A DNA stretch of 64,000 nucleotides from Candidatus Nanosynbacter sp. HMT-352 (GCF_021222645.1 NZ_CP089520.1:434001-498000), one strand, 5' to 3'; counted from the first letter of the stretch, positions 27,309 to 36,282 are shown. Made by a program: numbers and translations. The notes: a model not told the origin generated them from the sequence alone.

Positions 27309-28462
27309 CGACGAGCCCTCTTCATTTCCGCCTGTACAGCTTCGATGATAAATTCGCCAGCTCGCTTTATATTCTCATCATTGTTCAACTTGCCTAAGGT
27401 AAGCCTTAGACTTCCGTCAATCTCTGATTCGCTCAGGCCAACACTCGCTAGCACATGAGAACGTGTTCCAGAATTAGCCGCGCAAGCACTGCCCGTAGCC
27501 ACTAGAACTCCACGAGATTCTAATAAAAACACCAATCTTTCAGCGTCAATTCCAGAAAATGATATGTTCAAAAAACTCACCAAACTTTTTTTCATATCTG
27601 ACGATATCAGCATCTCAGGAAAAGTCTGCCTCAAATCTTTTACCAAATTTTCCCGCAACTTTCGCAGTCGCTTCACTTCAGCAGAACGTCGTTTTTGTGC
27701 CAATTCCAAAGCAGTCGCAAAACCAACCACGCCAGCAACGTTTTCAGTTCCACTACGCAGACCCAATTCTTGACCACCACCAAAAATATTGGCTTTCAGC
27801 GTAACGCCAGGTCGCACCCACAGCAGTCCAACTTGCTTTGGACCGTAAACTTTCGCCGCAGATAATGTCAATAAATCAACGCCCAGCCTTTTAATTTTCA
27901 CGTCAATTAAAGCCGCCGCCTGCGAAGCATCTGTATGAAAAATCAACGGTAAAGGTTCATTATTTTCTTGGCGCCTGAGTCGCTCAGCTTTTACAATTTC
28001 CGCAATCTCCTCAATTGGCTGGATGTAGCCCAGCTCATGATTCACTAGCGCAATACTAACAAATCCAACATCTGGCGTTAACATTTTTTTAACAGTGTTC
28101 GGATCTATTCGTCCATTTTTCATTGGAGGAATTAACTTCACTTCCGAACGTGCTTTTGCGGAATTAATAACCGAGTCATGCTCAATTGCCGAAATTAAGC
28201 TTACGCCATTTGCTGCATTGAACGCCAAATTGACAGACTCAGTTGCTCCAGCTGTCATTATTAATTCATCAGCCATCACACCCAAGCAGCGCGCCAGCCG
28301 AGCCTTCGCGTCTTGATATTCACGCTTCGTAAATATTGCTGGAGCGTACGGACTAGACGGATTGAAAAACTTTTCAGAAAAATATGGTAACATCGCCTCA
28401 ATCACCAATGGATCCATTGGTGTAGCAGCAGCATGATCAAGATAAATGTAGTCTTTATTCAC
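27305..28462 (-). CDS. cysteine desulfurase (NifS/IscS family)
   Basis: A 385-residue PLP enzyme that takes sulfur from cysteine. YLDHAAATPMDPLV at the N-terminus, the PLP lysine in LSAAKVYGPKQVGLL (the usual SxHK has Ala for His here), and the catalytic Cys in ATGSACAANSGTRSHVL on a class I-length loop. A GTG start is chosen because TGA-TATAAT ends 6 nt upstream, a leaderless arrangement. It leads an operon with ydcF and mnmA, so tRNA thiolation is probably its main task; iron-sulfur assembly is also possible. Confidence 0.93.
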   Translation of the reverse strand: MNKDYIYLDHAAATPMDPLVIEAMLPYFSEKFFNPSSPYAPAIFTKREYQDAKARLARCLGVMADELIMTAGATESVNLAFNAANGVSLISAIEHDSVINSAKARSEVKLIPPMKNGRIDPNTVKKMLTPDVGFVSIALVNHELGYIQPIEEIAEIVKAERLRRQENNEPLPLIFHTDASQAAALIDVKIKRLGVDLLTLSAAKVYGPKQVGLLWVRPGVTLKANIFGGGQELGLRSGTENVAGVVGFATALELAQKRRSAEVKRLRKLRENLVKDLRQTFPEMLISSDMKKSLVSFLNISFSGIDAERLVFLLESRGVLVATGSACAANSGTRSHVLASVGLSESEIDGSLRLTLGKLNNDENIKRAGEFIIEAVQAEMKRARR

Positions 28463-28474
28463 TTTTTTATTATA

Positions 28475-28912
28475 TCAAAGCGGCCGACCGGTTTGCGGAT
28501 CTTTCTTATACAATTGTCGAGAAACTCGCTCGTAATATTCCTTAGTTGCCAAGACAAAATTCTGAAGCTCGTCGCCTTCCAAGTAACTATAGCGATAATT
28601 CGGCTGAATCTTCAAAATTCCCTTTGGTTGCACTTCATAGCGCGTCGTCAATTCTTGCCGGCCACCCTTACCATCAGCAACTTCTTCATACCAAATCCAG
28701 GTATCTTTATCTAAATTAAAAAACTCTCGTCGCGCAACATGAGCTGGCTTCTCGCCAAAAATTGTTGCGCCAATTTCACTTTCCAGTTGGATTAGCTCGC
28801 GCTCGGTAAATTTCTTTAATGGACGATCTTTTTTACGGAATTTCAACAAAGACACTGCGTCACTGTCATCAGCAAAAACCAAACTTCGTACTTTTTTCAA
28901 AAACTTAGTCAC
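28475..28912 (-). CDS. conserved hypothetical protein, 145 aa
   Basis: Not recognised as a named family. The protein is charged and soluble: LRKKDRPLKKFTERELIQLESEIGATIFG near the middle and a beta-rich part around WIWYEEVADGKGGRQELTTRYEV and GILKIQPNYRYSYLEGDELQNF. The GTG start overlaps the stop of the upstream gene by 4 nt (GTGA), with GGAG 6 nt before it. It is the last gene of the metG-tatD operon; no function can be inferred from that. Confidence 0.75.
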   Translation of the reverse strand: MTKFLKKVRSLVFADDSDAVSLLKFRKKDRPLKKFTERELIQLESEIGATIFGEKPAHVARREFFNLDKDTWIWYEEVADGKGGRQELTTRYEVQPKGILKIQPNYRYSYLEGDELQNFVLATKEYYERVSRQLYKKDPQTGRPL

Positions 28913-29226
28913 CTACAACTCCTCTCTGTTTTGTATTCACGTAAGCGTTGAAGTGAAATACCAATTGTCTGCACGGTTTCAAGCGGACCGTTGTTAATGT
29001 GGTCAAGACTTTTTTCATAGCTACCAAGTGCTTGATTACATAAATAAACCGCCCCATCATCAGCAGAGTTCATCCTGGAAGTATTTTCAATATCAATCGC
29101 AGTCTTCCCCAATTCAGGGTTCACCTTAGAGTTATCACACCGCTCGGCATCAGAAAAAATAGCGGCAAGTTTTTCGCGAGCTTCAATTTCAGGTGTTTTT
29201 GTAACACATTCCGGCGTACTATTCAT
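28909..29226 (-). CDS. hypothetical protein, 105 aa
   Basis: Not recognised. The product begins MNSTPECVTKTPEIEAREKL and is probably helical and soluble, with four cysteines scattered (PEC, ERC, YLC, SCR). ATG 29226 is chosen since GGAG precedes it by 3-4 nt; an in-frame TTG at 29241 overlaps the tatD stop and is an alternative. It overlaps the next gene by 4 nt, consistent with coupling in the metG operon. Confidence 0.65.
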   Translation of the reverse strand: MNSTPECVTKTPEIEAREKLAAIFSDAERCDNSKVNPELGKTAIDIENTSRMNSADDGAVYLCNQALGSYEKSLDHINNGPLETVQTIGISLQRLREYKTERSCR

Positions 29227-29237
29227 TTTCTCCACTT

Positions 29238-30044
29238 TCAAATGCCAAAAAGTTCTTTTGTGTTGTGAAGAGTAGCTTGGCTTAAAACATCAAAATCAAT
29301 ATTTCGCTGCTTTGCCCAATATTCAGCCACCAATCTCACATATTCTGGCTTGTTTATATTACCACGAAACGGCGCTGGTGTCAAGAATGGCGCGTCAGTT
29401 TCTAGCAATAATCGCTCCAGCGGGATTGAAGCGAACAATTCTTTTTGCAATTGATCCTTTGTGAATGTGCTAATTCCATTAAGTCCAACGTACAAATTTC
29501 GCGAAAAACCTTTTTCTAAATTGTCGCGCGTATCGGTAAAACTATGCAAAACACCGCGCAGTCCAGGAAAATTATCGAAGATTGGCCAAAAATCACCCCA
29601 AACTGACGGCTGATCCTTCGCACCATCGCGAACATGAAAACTTACTGGCAAATCATAATCTATTGCCATTTGAAGTTGCGCCTCCAAGCCCTCAATTTGT
29701 GTTTCCCGCGGACTGTTATTGTAATAATAATCGAGCCCAATCTCGCCAATTGCCACAATCGGAGAATTTTTCGTCTTATTCTCCAGCAAGGTTTTGACAT
29801 CTCCCCAGCCATCTTTCGTATCGTGCGGATGAACGCCAATTGCCGCCCAAGTAGACTCATGATTCGCGGCAAATTCCACAGCTTGGCGGCTACTTCTCTG
29901 GTCAGTACCGACACAAATCATACCAATATTCGCCTCGACCGTTTCTTTGTAAAATTGCTCGCGATTGTCCGTAAAAAATTCCGTATCGTGCAAATGACAA
30001 TGCGAATCTATCAGACGTAAACCCTCAGTCGCACTATTATTCAT
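29238..30044 (-). CDS. tatD: TatD family metal-dependent hydrolase
   Basis: A TIM-barrel nuclease of 268 residues. Metal ligands are present in order: IDSHCHLHD, GEIGLDYYY, VSFHVRDG, LHSFTDT and LETDAPFLTPAP. Bacterial TatD proteins act as DNases or RNases and on D-aminoacyl-tRNA in some reports. ATG 30044 is chosen because GGTGAAG lies before it; the in-frame GTG at 30053 is the alternative. It follows metG by about 15 nt, a common gene order in bacteria. Confidence 0.93.
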   Translation of the reverse strand: MNNSATEGLRLIDSHCHLHDTEFFTDNREQFYKETVEANIGMICVGTDQRSSRQAVEFAANHESTWAAIGVHPHDTKDGWGDVKTLLENKTKNSPIVAIGEIGLDYYYNNSPRETQIEGLEAQLQMAIDYDLPVSFHVRDGAKDQPSVWGDFWPIFDNFPGLRGVLHSFTDTRDNLEKGFSRNLYVGLNGISTFTKDQLQKELFASIPLERLLLETDAPFLTPAPFRGNINKPEYVRLVAEYWAKQRNIDFDVLSQATLHNTKELFGI

Positions 30045-30059
30045 TAACTTCACCCATAG

Positions 30060-31571
30060 CTATTTAACCTGAGAATCTGCTTTTGGGGCGCGCGGATCTG
30101 GCGTATGAATATACTTGCGCGGAAACAGAGGTGTCAATTCTGACGACACAACACCACTAGCAAACATATTGTGAATTTTCTCGGCAGTTTGCGGCATAAA
30201 TGGGCGCAACATGTCGGACACTTGCAATAACGTACCGCAAGCATACGCCAAAATCTCACTCAAATGCGACTCCGCCTCTGGATCTTTATCACGATTTTTA
30301 GCAACTTGCCATGGTTGAACTCGCTCAATATATTGATTCAAAGAGCGAACAATTAGCCAAATTTCGTCCATTGCTTGATCGAACATATAACTTTCCATCG
30401 CCTGACGATACGGTCCCATATCGTGTTCTGATTGTGGAGCATCGCCAATAACGCAAGCTTGATAACTCTGTACCATTTTAGCGACTCGCTGAACCAAATT
30501 ACCCAAATCATTACCAAGCTCACCATTATACGCAGCTTCAAACTTTTCCCAAGTAAAGTCACCATCGTCTTGCGTCGGTACGTGGCGCAAGAAATAATAT
30601 CGAAACGCCTCAGCGCCGTAATCTGGAATAATGTCAGTCGGACCAACACCATTTCCAAGGCTCTTTGACATTTTCATTCCGCCAGAATTAATAAATCCAT
30701 GAACAAGCAAGACCTTCGGAAGCGGTAAATCTAGTGCCATGAGCATTGCTGGCCAAATACCAGCGTGGAAACGGAGAATGTCCTTGCCAATGACTTGCAC
30801 GTCAGCCGGCCAAAAAGATTGCCACTCTTCTGGACGATCAGGATAACCGATAACCGTAATGTAATTACTGAGAGCGTCCAACCAGACGTACATGACTTGA
30901 TTATCATCACCAGGAACCGGCACACCCCAGCTAAGATTTTTACGCGGACGAGAAACCGACACGTCTTTCAGGCCGTCTTTTATCAATTCCAAAAACTCTT
31001 TTTTACGGAATTCAGGCACTATTCTCATTTTATTTGACTCAATTGCCTGACGAATATTATCCGAAAAAGCACTGGTCTTAAAATAGTAATTTTCCTCACT
31101 CAAACGCTGATACGGCGTCTGGTGATCTGGACAAACCCCATTATTATCGGCAGCTTCTTTATCTGTAACGAAAGCTTCGCAACCCTGACAATACCAGCCT
31201 TCATATGAACCTTTGTAAATGTAACCAGCCTCAACGAGTTTCTGCCAAATATACTGCACCGCAGCAACGTGATGCGCGTCAGTTGTTCGAATAAAATCCG
31301 TCACTGAAATATTCAGCTCAGCAATCATCTTCTTAAAATTGACGTGCGTTTGATCGACGTATTCTTGAGGGGTTTGATTTTGACTGGCAGCTTTGGCGGC
31401 AATTTTATTGCCATGCTCATCTACGCCGGCTTGAAAACGAACTTCACGCCCGTTCTGCCTGGAATAACGCGCCCACACATCTGCCAACATATAATCCATG
31501 GCATGCCCAATATGCGGCAAGCCGTTTACGTAAGGAATGGCAGTGGTTATGTAAGCGTGTTTCTTAGTCAT
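30060..31571 (-). CDS. metG: methionyl-tRNA synthetase
   Basis: A 503-residue class I synthetase. HIGH motif as PYVNGLPHIGHAMD, KMSKS as GGMKMSKSLGNGVGP, and a zinc knuckle CQGCEAF...CPDH (about 128-150) with His as the last ligand. It lacks the C-terminal tRNA-binding EMAP domain of longer enzymes. The -10 (TGT-TATAAT, 31583-31578) ends 6 nt before the ATG. It opens the operon with tatD and two unknown genes. Confidence 0.96.
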   Translation of the reverse strand: MTKKHAYITTAIPYVNGLPHIGHAMDYMLADVWARYSRQNGREVRFQAGVDEHGNKIAAKAASQNQTPQEYVDQTHVNFKKMIAELNISVTDFIRTTDAHHVAAVQYIWQKLVEAGYIYKGSYEGWYCQGCEAFVTDKEAADNNGVCPDHQTPYQRLSEENYYFKTSAFSDNIRQAIESNKMRIVPEFRKKEFLELIKDGLKDVSVSRPRKNLSWGVPVPGDDNQVMYVWLDALSNYITVIGYPDRPEEWQSFWPADVQVIGKDILRFHAGIWPAMLMALDLPLPKVLLVHGFINSGGMKMSKSLGNGVGPTDIIPDYGAEAFRYYFLRHVPTQDDGDFTWEKFEAAYNGELGNDLGNLVQRVAKMVQSYQACVIGDAPQSEHDMGPYRQAMESYMFDQAMDEIWLIVRSLNQYIERVQPWQVAKNRDKDPEAESHLSEILAYACGTLLQVSDMLRPFMPQTAEKIHNMFASGVVSSELTPLFPRKYIHTPDPRAPKADSQVK

Positions 31572-31596
31572 AAAGAAATTATAACAGATTCAACAG

Positions 31597-31608
31597 AGTG
31601 GCGCCACT
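31597..31608. promoter_or_regulatory. 12-bp palindrome between divergent metG and the surface protein gene
   Basis: AGTGGCGCCACT is a perfect GC-rich palindrome in an AT-rich spacer. It sits where the -35 box of metG is expected and just upstream of the -35 region of the other gene. It may be a regulator site for either side. Confidence 0.4.
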
Positions 31609-31633
31609 GGCGGAAATGTCAACCATAGTATGC

Positions 31634-31639
31634 TATAAT
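31634..31639 (+). promoter_or_regulatory. extended -10 promoter of the choline-binding/Ltp protein gene
   Basis: TGC-TATAAT without a recognisable -35. The transcript would have a leader of about 28 nt containing AGGAGGAG before the GTG at 31674. Confidence 0.6.
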
Positions 31640-31673
31640 AAAAAATTGAAACAATACTTAACAGGAGGAGATT

Positions 31674-33098
31674 GTGAAGAAAATTTTAAAAAGCTTAGTG
31701 GCGGCAATGATCGTAAGTGCCACCATAGTCACAGTAAGCACACCTACAACAACCCATGCGGCAAGCGGAGATTGGCGCAAAGACTCAATCGGATGGTGGT
31801 ACAGAAATTCGGACGGCAGCTACCCAAAGAACAAATGGGAGAGGATTGGCGACAAATGGTACTACTTTGATGGGCGCGGATATATCATTCATAGTAAATG
31901 GGAATATATAAACGGACATTGGTACTACTTTAATACCAGCGGACACATGACCGAAAACACCTGGAAAATGATTGGCGACAAATGGTACTACTTCGACACT
32001 AAAGGTCACATGCTGCACGACCAGTGGGTCGGCGACTACTACGTCGGTAAAAATGGCGATATGTTAAAGAATACCGTCACACCAGACAACTATGTAGTTG
32101 GAAGCGACGGAAAATGGGACAAGAGGTTTTCAAGAGAATTAGCAGAAATAGCTAAATATCAAAACCTAGATAATTCCAGATTCTCTAAGTTTGGAGCTGC
32201 ACACTACATTTCAACCTACTACAAACTAGACTACACTGCAGCACTCCAATTACTAGAGATAATATATCCAAATTACAATCCCATCAATAACGCAAAAAGA
32301 GCAATAAAATTTTTCATACCACCATCAGCCGATATCAACAAAGATCCTAACGTATGGATTTCCAAAAGTAAACTAATGGAAAGATTTACCGATACAGGAC
32401 CCAAGGGTGATTTTAGATTCTCAAAGGAAGAGGTTGAAAAAGCGCTTGATGAGCTAAACCATGAAATCGACGTTGCTAGGATGTTCCAAATGCAGGCTGT
32501 AAAGGCTCTAAAAGCCCTAGATTCCTACAACCATACATCAAAAGTAAAATATGAAAATCTCCTCACCTTACAAGGATTCACTAAAGAAGAGATCAAAAAT
32601 GTGTTTAATATAGTAAAAATTGACTTTGCACATAACGCTCAACTAGAAGCCAGTAGTTATCTATCAGGACAGAAACCCACCATCTCAAGAAATTCCATCC
32701 TAAGACTCCTGCAAGAGATCGGTAAATTCACTAAGGAAGAGGCAGAAGAAGGTTTACAGCGTCTGAATTATGACTTCAAGATCAACCTACGTAATCTTAT
32801 TGAAAAAAATTACACCACAGGCAATTACTATAACGGTATGCTTTCAAAAAAATCCCTAATAATCAGCATAGCCCGCGATCAAGAGATGAAGGATTCAGAA
32901 TCATACATCCGTGAAGTATTAGAAGAATATAATATTAATTACACCGAGCGAGCAAAGCTGCGTGCTATAGATAATCTAAAAAATATAAAATACAGCAGAA
33001 GTAATTTAATAAAATCTCTTGTCGACGGATGGGGGTTCACCCAAGAAGAAGCTACCAACGCCATTAAGGATTTAAAGCACGATAATTTGACAGATTAA
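31674..33098 (+). CDS. secreted protein with choline-binding-type wall repeats and Ltp-like helical repeats
   Basis: A 474-residue exported protein. Signal peptide 1-30 (MKKILKSLVAAMIVSA to HAA). Residues about 32-130 hold four to five CW_binding/glucan-binding repeats (GWWYRNSDGSYPKNKWERI, GDKWYYFDGRGYI, GHWYYFNTSGHM, GDKWYYFDTKGHM). The rest carries about four degenerate Ltp-type (PF07553-like) helical units ending in F-T-K-E-E-A motifs (RFSKEEVEKALDEL, GFTKEEIKNVF, KFTKEEAEEGLQRL, GFTQEEATNAI). GTG start behind AGGAGGAG. Both repeat types are typical of Firmicutes and Actinobacteria surfaces. Likely an adhesin or wall-attached protein; transfer from a neighbour is an inference. Confidence 0.85.
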   Translation: MKKILKSLVAAMIVSATIVTVSTPTTTHAASGDWRKDSIGWWYRNSDGSYPKNKWERIGDKWYYFDGRGYIIHSKWEYINGHWYYFNTSGHMTENTWKMIGDKWYYFDTKGHMLHDQWVGDYYVGKNGDMLKNTVTPDNYVVGSDGKWDKRFSRELAEIAKYQNLDNSRFSKFGAAHYISTYYKLDYTAALQLLEIIYPNYNPINNAKRAIKFFIPPSADINKDPNVWISKSKLMERFTDTGPKGDFRFSKEEVEKALDELNHEIDVARMFQMQAVKALKALDSYNHTSKVKYENLLTLQGFTKEEIKNVFNIVKIDFAHNAQLEASSYLSGQKPTISRNSILRLLQEIGKFTKEEAEEGLQRLNYDFKINLRNLIEKNYTTGNYYNGMLSKKSLIISIARDQEMKDSESYIREVLEEYNINYTERAKLRAIDNLKNIKYSRSNLIKSLVDGWGFTQEEATNAIKDLKHDNLTD

Positions 33099-33115
33099 TT
33101 CAGTCTTTTGGCATA

Positions 33116-33151
33116 AAGAACGACTCAGTTTAAAACCACTGAGTCGTTCTT
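33116..33151. terminator. bidirectional terminator between the surface protein gene and ksgA
   Basis: A perfect 13-bp stem (AAGAACGACTCAG at 33116-33128, CTGAGTCGTTCTT at 33139-33151) with a 10-nt loop between convergent genes. The T tracts on both sides are short. Confidence 0.75.
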
Positions 33152-33153
33152 AT

Positions 33154-33939
33154 TTAATTCCGCCACTTTTTCAGCAACCTCTTCCAATCTTCAATCGCCA
33201 AATCTTCAGCACGAGCATCTGGTGAAATTCCTGCATTTTTCAGCAATTCTTCCACGGCACTTTTATCAATCCCCAGCCCACCGCTCAAGCTAGAACGCAA
33301 CTTCTTACGCTTTGCAGAAAATCCTGCCTTAACAATGCGGAAAAAATCTCTCTGATCTTCTGGAGTAATTAACGGATTATTACGAGTTCTTAAAACCACA
33401 ACCTGCGAGTCAACCTTTGGTGGTGGCGTAAAAAACTGCCTAGGAACTTCAATATCCAGCTCCGCTTCGGCAAAAATCTGAACGCTCACAGACAGAATAC
33501 TCATATTCCCAGCCTCTGCCGCAATTCTCTCGGCAACTTCTTTTTGTACCAATAGCACTGCGACGCTCGGCTTATTTTCCGCGGTCATCAATTTTTCAAC
33601 AATTTTGCTGGTAATGTAATACGGGACGTTAGCTACGACTTTGTAATTTTTTGGCAATTGGTTCAGATCAAATTGCAATATATCTTGATTCACGACAGTT
33701 AATTTCTTACCCGGAAATTGCCCTGGTAATTTTCGCGCCAAATCTGTGTCAAATTCCACGGCGGTCACCGAATTAGCCCGAGCCAACAAGCGACTAGTCA
33801 AGGTGCCTAGCCCCGGGCCGATCTCCAATACGACATCATCACACGTCAATTCGGCCGCTTCAGCAATATCCGCTAAAATCTCCGGATCCTTCAGCCAGTG
33901 CTGTCCGAGCGATTTTTTTGGTCCATGAGAAGAAGCCAT
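33154..33939 (-). CDS. rsmA: 16S rRNA dimethyladenosine transferase KsgA/RsmA
   Basis: A 261-residue SAM-dependent methyltransferase that dimethylates the two adjacent adenines near the 3' end of 16S rRNA. Motif I VLEIGPGLGTLTSRLL, motif IV NVPYYITSKIV, and the start KSLGQHWLKDPEIL are typical. Starts directly after the TAA of the 3D-domain gene, so both are in one operon. Confidence 0.96.
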   Translation of the reverse strand: MASSHGPKKSLGQHWLKDPEILADIAEAAELTCDDVVLEIGPGLGTLTSRLLARANSVTAVEFDTDLARKLPGQFPGKKLTVVNQDILQFDLNQLPKNYKVVANVPYYITSKIVEKLMTAENKPSVAVLLVQKEVAERIAAEAGNMSILSVSVQIFAEAELDIEVPRQFFTPPPKVDSQVVVLRTRNNPLITPEDQRDFFRIVKAGFSAKRKKLRSSLSGGLGIDKSAVEELLKNAGISPDARAEDLAIEDWKRLLKKWRN

Positions 33940-34959
33940 TTAGCGCCCATCCCCATTAGTCCAGTCAGTCGCCAAGTCGAATCCGTGCGGATGCTTAACT
34001 GCAAATCCGCCAGTATCGTAAACCTTGCCCGGACCCATGCTGGTCTCAACCACCGAACATCGTGGATAATTACCATAATTGGCCGCCACCAAAATATAGC
34101 CATCCTTATCAACCTTCGCGCCATCCGCCCGCACCGTATAAGTACCGCCGCTGCCACAAGCTTTTATCACAATATTCATCGGCAAATCATAATACGTCTC
34201 GCGATGTGCTACACCCTTAGAATCGGTAAATATCTGCGCGCCCTTGCTTTTCGTCAATGGATTTTTAGGCTTCGTACCAATTATTTCAATCTGCTTCTTT
34301 GGCTGCTTTGTGATTTCGCTAGCAACTTCCTTACGACTAATCTCGCGCTCATTCTCTACCTCAACCTGATAAGTCACCTTCCGCACACCTTTTTCCCCAA
34401 GCTGCTTAACACTCTTAAATCCAATCGGCTGAGAATCGTCCTTAATCTGCTCAATATCAAAATTAACATCAGCTTCTTCGGTTATCGTTCGCTGTTTTGA
34501 TCGCTCAATCTTCATCACCAAACCAACACCATTTACCAAAAGATCGTCAGAATTCGTAAAATGTGTCTTATCTTCGCGATATAAAGTCAGCCCAGCAGCC
34601 TTCGCAATCAAAGCTGGTGTTTGTTCGGCAGTGGTTATTTTCAGGCGTTTATTTCCATCGACGATTGTTATTGGACGAGCACGGAAAATATTGACCTGGT
34701 ATTTTGCGCCGGTCAATTCCATATCAATATTCGGTTCAACCGCATCAATCTTTTCGTCAATCGTAATCTTAGCTGCGCGCAAGGCCTGTCGAACAGTCAA
34801 TGCGCTTGTGATAATAGTCTTTTCTTCGCCGCGATCATAAATACGAACCAAATGCTCACCAGAAGTCTTTCCGTCAGCAAACGAAACCATTGGAGTCGCA
34901 ATCGCAACCAACACAGCTAATCCAATAATTTTTCCAAAAAATAAACCTTTTGCGCGCAT
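33940..34959 (-). CDS. G5/DUF348 protein with C-terminal 3D domain (wall hydrolase-like)
   Basis: A YabE-like exported protein of 339 residues from ATG 34959. Signal peptide/TM MRAKGLFFGKIIGLAVLVAI, two DUF348 units (about 35-150), a G5 domain (about 165-235, RKVTYQVEVENEREISRKEV), then a 3D domain (about 265-335) with GDL-like core TYTVRADG, VYDTGGFAVKHPHGFDLATDW. The 3D domain is related to MltA-type lytic transglycosylases. The start is uncertain: ATG 34965 and TTG 34989 are in frame. A stretch of 98 bp is almost identical to the paralogue upstream. Likely wall remodelling, inferred. Confidence 0.85.
   Translation of the reverse strand: MRAKGLFFGKIIGLAVLVAIATPMVSFADGKTSGEHLVRIYDRGEEKTIITSALTVRQALRAAKITIDEKIDAVEPNIDMELTGAKYQVNIFRARPITIVDGNKRLKITTAEQTPALIAKAAGLTLYREDKTHFTNSDDLLVNGVGLVMKIERSKQRTITEEADVNFDIEQIKDDSQPIGFKSVKQLGEKGVRKVTYQVEVENEREISRKEVASEITKQPKKQIEIIGTKPKNPLTKSKGAQIFTDSKGVAHRETYYDLPMNIVIKACGSGGTYTVRADGAKVDKDGYILVAANYGNYPRCSVVETSMGPGKVYDTGGFAVKHPHGFDLATDWTNGDGR
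34592..34689. repeat. 98-bp near-identical tract, copy A
   Basis: Matches 35844-35941 at 95 of 98 positions in the same orientation, coding for a DUF348 segment with the core IVDGNKRLKITTAEQ. The flanks are clearly diverged. Confidence 0.9.
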
Positions 34960-35056
34960 AATCATACAATGACTTGTTAACCTAGTCAAATAAATTATAT
35001 CAGATTAAGCGCTTTTTATCTATAGACTGCAACCAACTTACGCCACCAGCGTTAGT

Positions 35057-36247
35057 CTACCACCATTTTTGGCGATTCCATGCATTGTAAGCCCCAGCCC
35101 AACTACCATATCTACTTACGGCATAATTATTGAAAACTCTAATCTGGCAAACTGGATCACTTTGCCAGTTTGGACAAGCCTGAGAAAGCTTATTTATATT
35201 CGTCTGACCGAGCCCAGCATATTGCCCATTCCTAGCCGTTGTTCGCCAAGTTGACTCTTTCGTAAAAATGAAGTTCACGTAGCCATAATCATCAGGACTA
35301 ATGCCAGCCGCAGACATCCAATCCGAATGAGATCCAGAAGGTAGGCTAACTTTCGTCCCCACAATCTCAATCTGCTTCTTTGGCTCTTTTGTTACAACAC
35401 TAGCAATTTCCTTACGGCTCACCTCCACACCGTTCTTCATTTCGATTTCATAAGTAACATTCTTCTTACCATTCTCGCCCGCTTGTTTTACTTCGCGATA
35501 TCCCGAATCTCGATTCGCGTCTTGAACTTTTTCAACCTCAAATTTTACATCTTCTTCTGCTGTTATGGTTTGCTTGCCATTACGCCAAAGTTCAATTTTC
35601 ATTCCGGGAATAATTTTTGCCAAACGATCCACAGATAGCGTATCATCTTTCTTTGGGTTAATATTCTTCTCTTTCAATAGCTCGCCAACCGTCTTAGCAT
35701 GTGTGCGAATGACAGATTCTTTGCCGTAAAGTACAAAATTAATCATCGAGGCCCTGTCAACTTTCATTACTATATTTGCGCCATCAACCGCCATATTATC
35801 GGAATTAGTTAGAGTAGTTTTGTCCTCTTCAAAAACTTCAATTCCAGCAGCCTTCGCGATCAAAGCTGGTGTTTGTTCGGCAGTGGTTATTTTCAGGCGT
35901 TTATTTCCATCGACAATTGTTATTGGACGAGCGCGGAAAATGTTAATATTGTACTTCTCCGCCACCATCTCCGAATCAAGACTCGGCTCGACTACGTCTT
36001 GGCGTTCATCAATAGAAAACTTAGCCAATTTCAAAGCCTCGCGAATCGTCCTCGCTTTTGTAACAATCGTCTTTTCTACGCCTCTGTCGTAAATCGTTAC
36101 CAACTTTTCGTCAGCCTTGGCTGCTGGCTTAGTAGCGTCAGCTAATGCTTGATTAACAAAAAATAAACCGCCGACCAGCATCAATATCGCGCCAGAAACA
36201 AACGTAATTTTCTTAGAATAGTGTTTTGCTTGTAATCTTATACCCAT
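35057..36247 (-). CDS. G5/DUF348 protein with C-terminal transglycosylase/Apf-like domain
   Basis: A 396-residue exported protein (signal/TM at about 13-36, ITFVSGAILMLVGGLFF). Three DUF348 units (about 45-230) and a G5 domain (about 245-300) lead to a C-terminal domain of about 85 residues with FTKESTWRTTARNGQYAGLGQTN and VFNNYAVSRYGSWAGAYNAW, which resembles lysozyme-like/aggregation-promoting factor domains, with Glu in KEST as possible catalytic residue. It is like Rpf/YabE proteins that reactivate or trim walls. Has its own TATAAT about 30 nt upstream after pcrA. Confidence 0.85.
   Translation of the reverse strand: MGIRLQAKHYSKKITFVSGAILMLVGGLFFVNQALADATKPAAKADEKLVTIYDRGVEKTIVTKARTIREALKLAKFSIDERQDVVEPSLDSEMVAEKYNINIFRARPITIVDGNKRLKITTAEQTPALIAKAAGIEVFEEDKTTLTNSDNMAVDGANIVMKVDRASMINFVLYGKESVIRTHAKTVGELLKEKNINPKKDDTLSVDRLAKIIPGMKIELWRNGKQTITAEEDVKFEVEKVQDANRDSGYREVKQAGENGKKNVTYEIEMKNGVEVSRKEIASVVTKEPKKQIEIVGTKVSLPSGSHSDWMSAAGISPDDYGYVNFIFTKESTWRTTARNGQYAGLGQTNINKLSQACPNWQSDPVCQIRVFNNYAVSRYGSWAGAYNAWNRQKWW
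35844..35941. repeat. 98-bp near-identical tract, copy B
   Basis: Partner of 34592-34689; three differences only. The encoded residues are the same in both proteins. Confidence 0.9.
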
Positions 36248-36282
36248 AAGTTCACACCCACAACGCAGGTATTCTTATTATA

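Noticed and set aside
31571-31674. T-box or SAM riboswitch ahead of metG
   Set aside because: The metG -10 ends 6 nt before the ATG, so there is no leader for an RNA switch.
34959-34989. TTG start at 34989 for the 3D-domain protein
   Set aside because: A TATAAT ends only 4 nt before it, too near for a transcript to include the start codon. An ATG at 34959 or 34965 right before the signal peptide fits better.
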